DNA of 38,681 nt from an uncultured Clostridia bacterium. GTDB taxonomy: Bacteria; Bacillota; Clostridia; UBA1381. The translations under genes and the position numbers were made by a program. The stretch covers positions 1-38,681 of the forward strand of contig CAKSOE010000030.1 in NCBI GenBank assembly GCA_934476675.1, read 5' to 3'. Under the pieces are notes generated by a model. That model ran no database searches. It was not told the origin of the DNA and saw nothing but the letters and a program-made list of their open reading frames with translations. Positions 38,259 to 38,681 of this stretch are shown here, piece by piece (the first letter of the stretch is position 1; every line of letters begins with the position of its first letter).

Positions 38259-38483
38259 CAAAATTGACGCTTGTTTGGCAGGAACTGCTTACGAGAAAAT
38301 CATAAGATATTATTGTCCTGCATGATGACAAGCCTGTTTTTGTGTGGAAATTCGGCTAGCCTGCTATTGAAGTTTAAGTACTGTTCAGCCTGTTGATTAC
38401 CGAGGATAAAAAGCATATCAGTGTGTCAGAGCATTCATTCTGTCACGTCTGAATACTATTTTTGGCAGCTCAAAATGTAAAAA
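38246..38483. other. Host flank without recognised feature
   Basis: About 240 bp with stops in all frames, no ribosome site and no clear promoter or repeat. It separates the 26-bp repeat from the transposase remnant. Confidence 0.6.
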
Positions 38484-38681
38484 TCAGTGCAATGTGTAAA
38501 AATCAGAAACAAGAACAATTTTTGGTTTTATCGTCTTTGACTCTTTTCCGTAAAAAATTTCAAAAGGCAACTTTTGAATTTGTAGGTTTGTCAATGATGT
38601 GTTACAAAAAATTTCACCGTCCTCTAGAAAAGCTTTTATATAATCGGCGGGAGCTTTCCAGTTAAGCGGACGCATAGGAAA
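38484..38681 (-). pseudogene. Transposase C-terminal fragment (partial)
   Basis: The minus-strand frame is open to the window edge and begins FPMRPLNWKAPADYIKAF, resembling the R-P-h-x-x-L-n-x-x-t-P-x-e-y end of DDE/rve transposases (IS3/IS30/IS481 groups). The following 40 residues do not fit the family well, and the gene runs off the window, so it may be a remnant. Confidence 0.4.

Noticed and set aside
38462..38665. 67-aa plus-strand frame in the right flank
   Set aside because: No ribosome site; it is antisense to the better transposase-like fragment.
1..38681. CRISPR arrays, rRNA genes or complete tRNA genes
   Set aside because: No regularly spaced repeats or rRNA signatures were seen, and the only tRNA sequence is the tRNA-Lys 3' half at attR.

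Overview
The window holds one complete temperate siphovirus prophage, about 38 kb, from attL (core 135-144) to attR (core 38077-38086), with short host flanks. Strong AGGAGG-type ribosome sites, moderate-to-low GC and gene families such as PcfJ/PcfK, DUF3102, YjcQ, PBSX-type terminase and phi-LC3 holin point to a Bacillota host, most likely a gut-type member of Clostridia. The species cannot be told from the sequence.

Layout. The lysogeny block on the minus strand (132-3730) holds a large serine integrase, a DUF4258/YgiT-type toxin-antitoxin pair, a membrane coiled-coil protein and a small XRE repressor. A divergent switch at 3754-3876, with three operator copies, separates it from a Cro-like gene. 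The early region (3896-15576, plus strand) is a run of very small genes, then PcfK-like, PcfJ-like, DUF3102, an HUH Rep-like protein, VRR-NUC and an ArpU/RinA-like late activator. Three genes inside it run on the minus strand, each behind a near-identical promoter/inverted repeat/ribosome-site module. The late region starts at an atypical promoter (15587-15620): terminase, portal, head, connectors, tail tube, chaperone with -1 frameshift, tape measure, Dit, Tal, receptor-binding candidate, a secreted protein, a Tad1/Acb2-like protein, holin and amidase.

Most notable. (1) attP lies inside the 3' end of the integrase gene. Integration into a tRNA-Lys 3' end removes 21 C-terminal integrase residues and separates the gene from its own terminator; the reconstructed attP has perfectly symmetric 8-bp arms. 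(2) A three-copy antisense cassette array lies in the early region. (3) A type I toxin-antitoxin-like locus sits between the major tail protein and tail chaperone genes. (4) Several candidate small RNAs have consensus promoters and terminators. (5) Two or three candidate anti-defence proteins (Tad2-like, Tad1/Acb2-like, PcfK/AcrIIA9-like) are spread over early and late regions. (6) The lysin has a strong internal ribosome site, and a nuclease-like domain is fused to the head morphogenesis protein next to a possible immunity gene.

The host flank on the right carries a tRNA-Lys 3' fragment, a 26-bp repeat also found on the left, and a transposase remnant. The prophage therefore seems to sit at a locus already used by an older integrative element. 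All family calls come from reading the translations; no database search was run.
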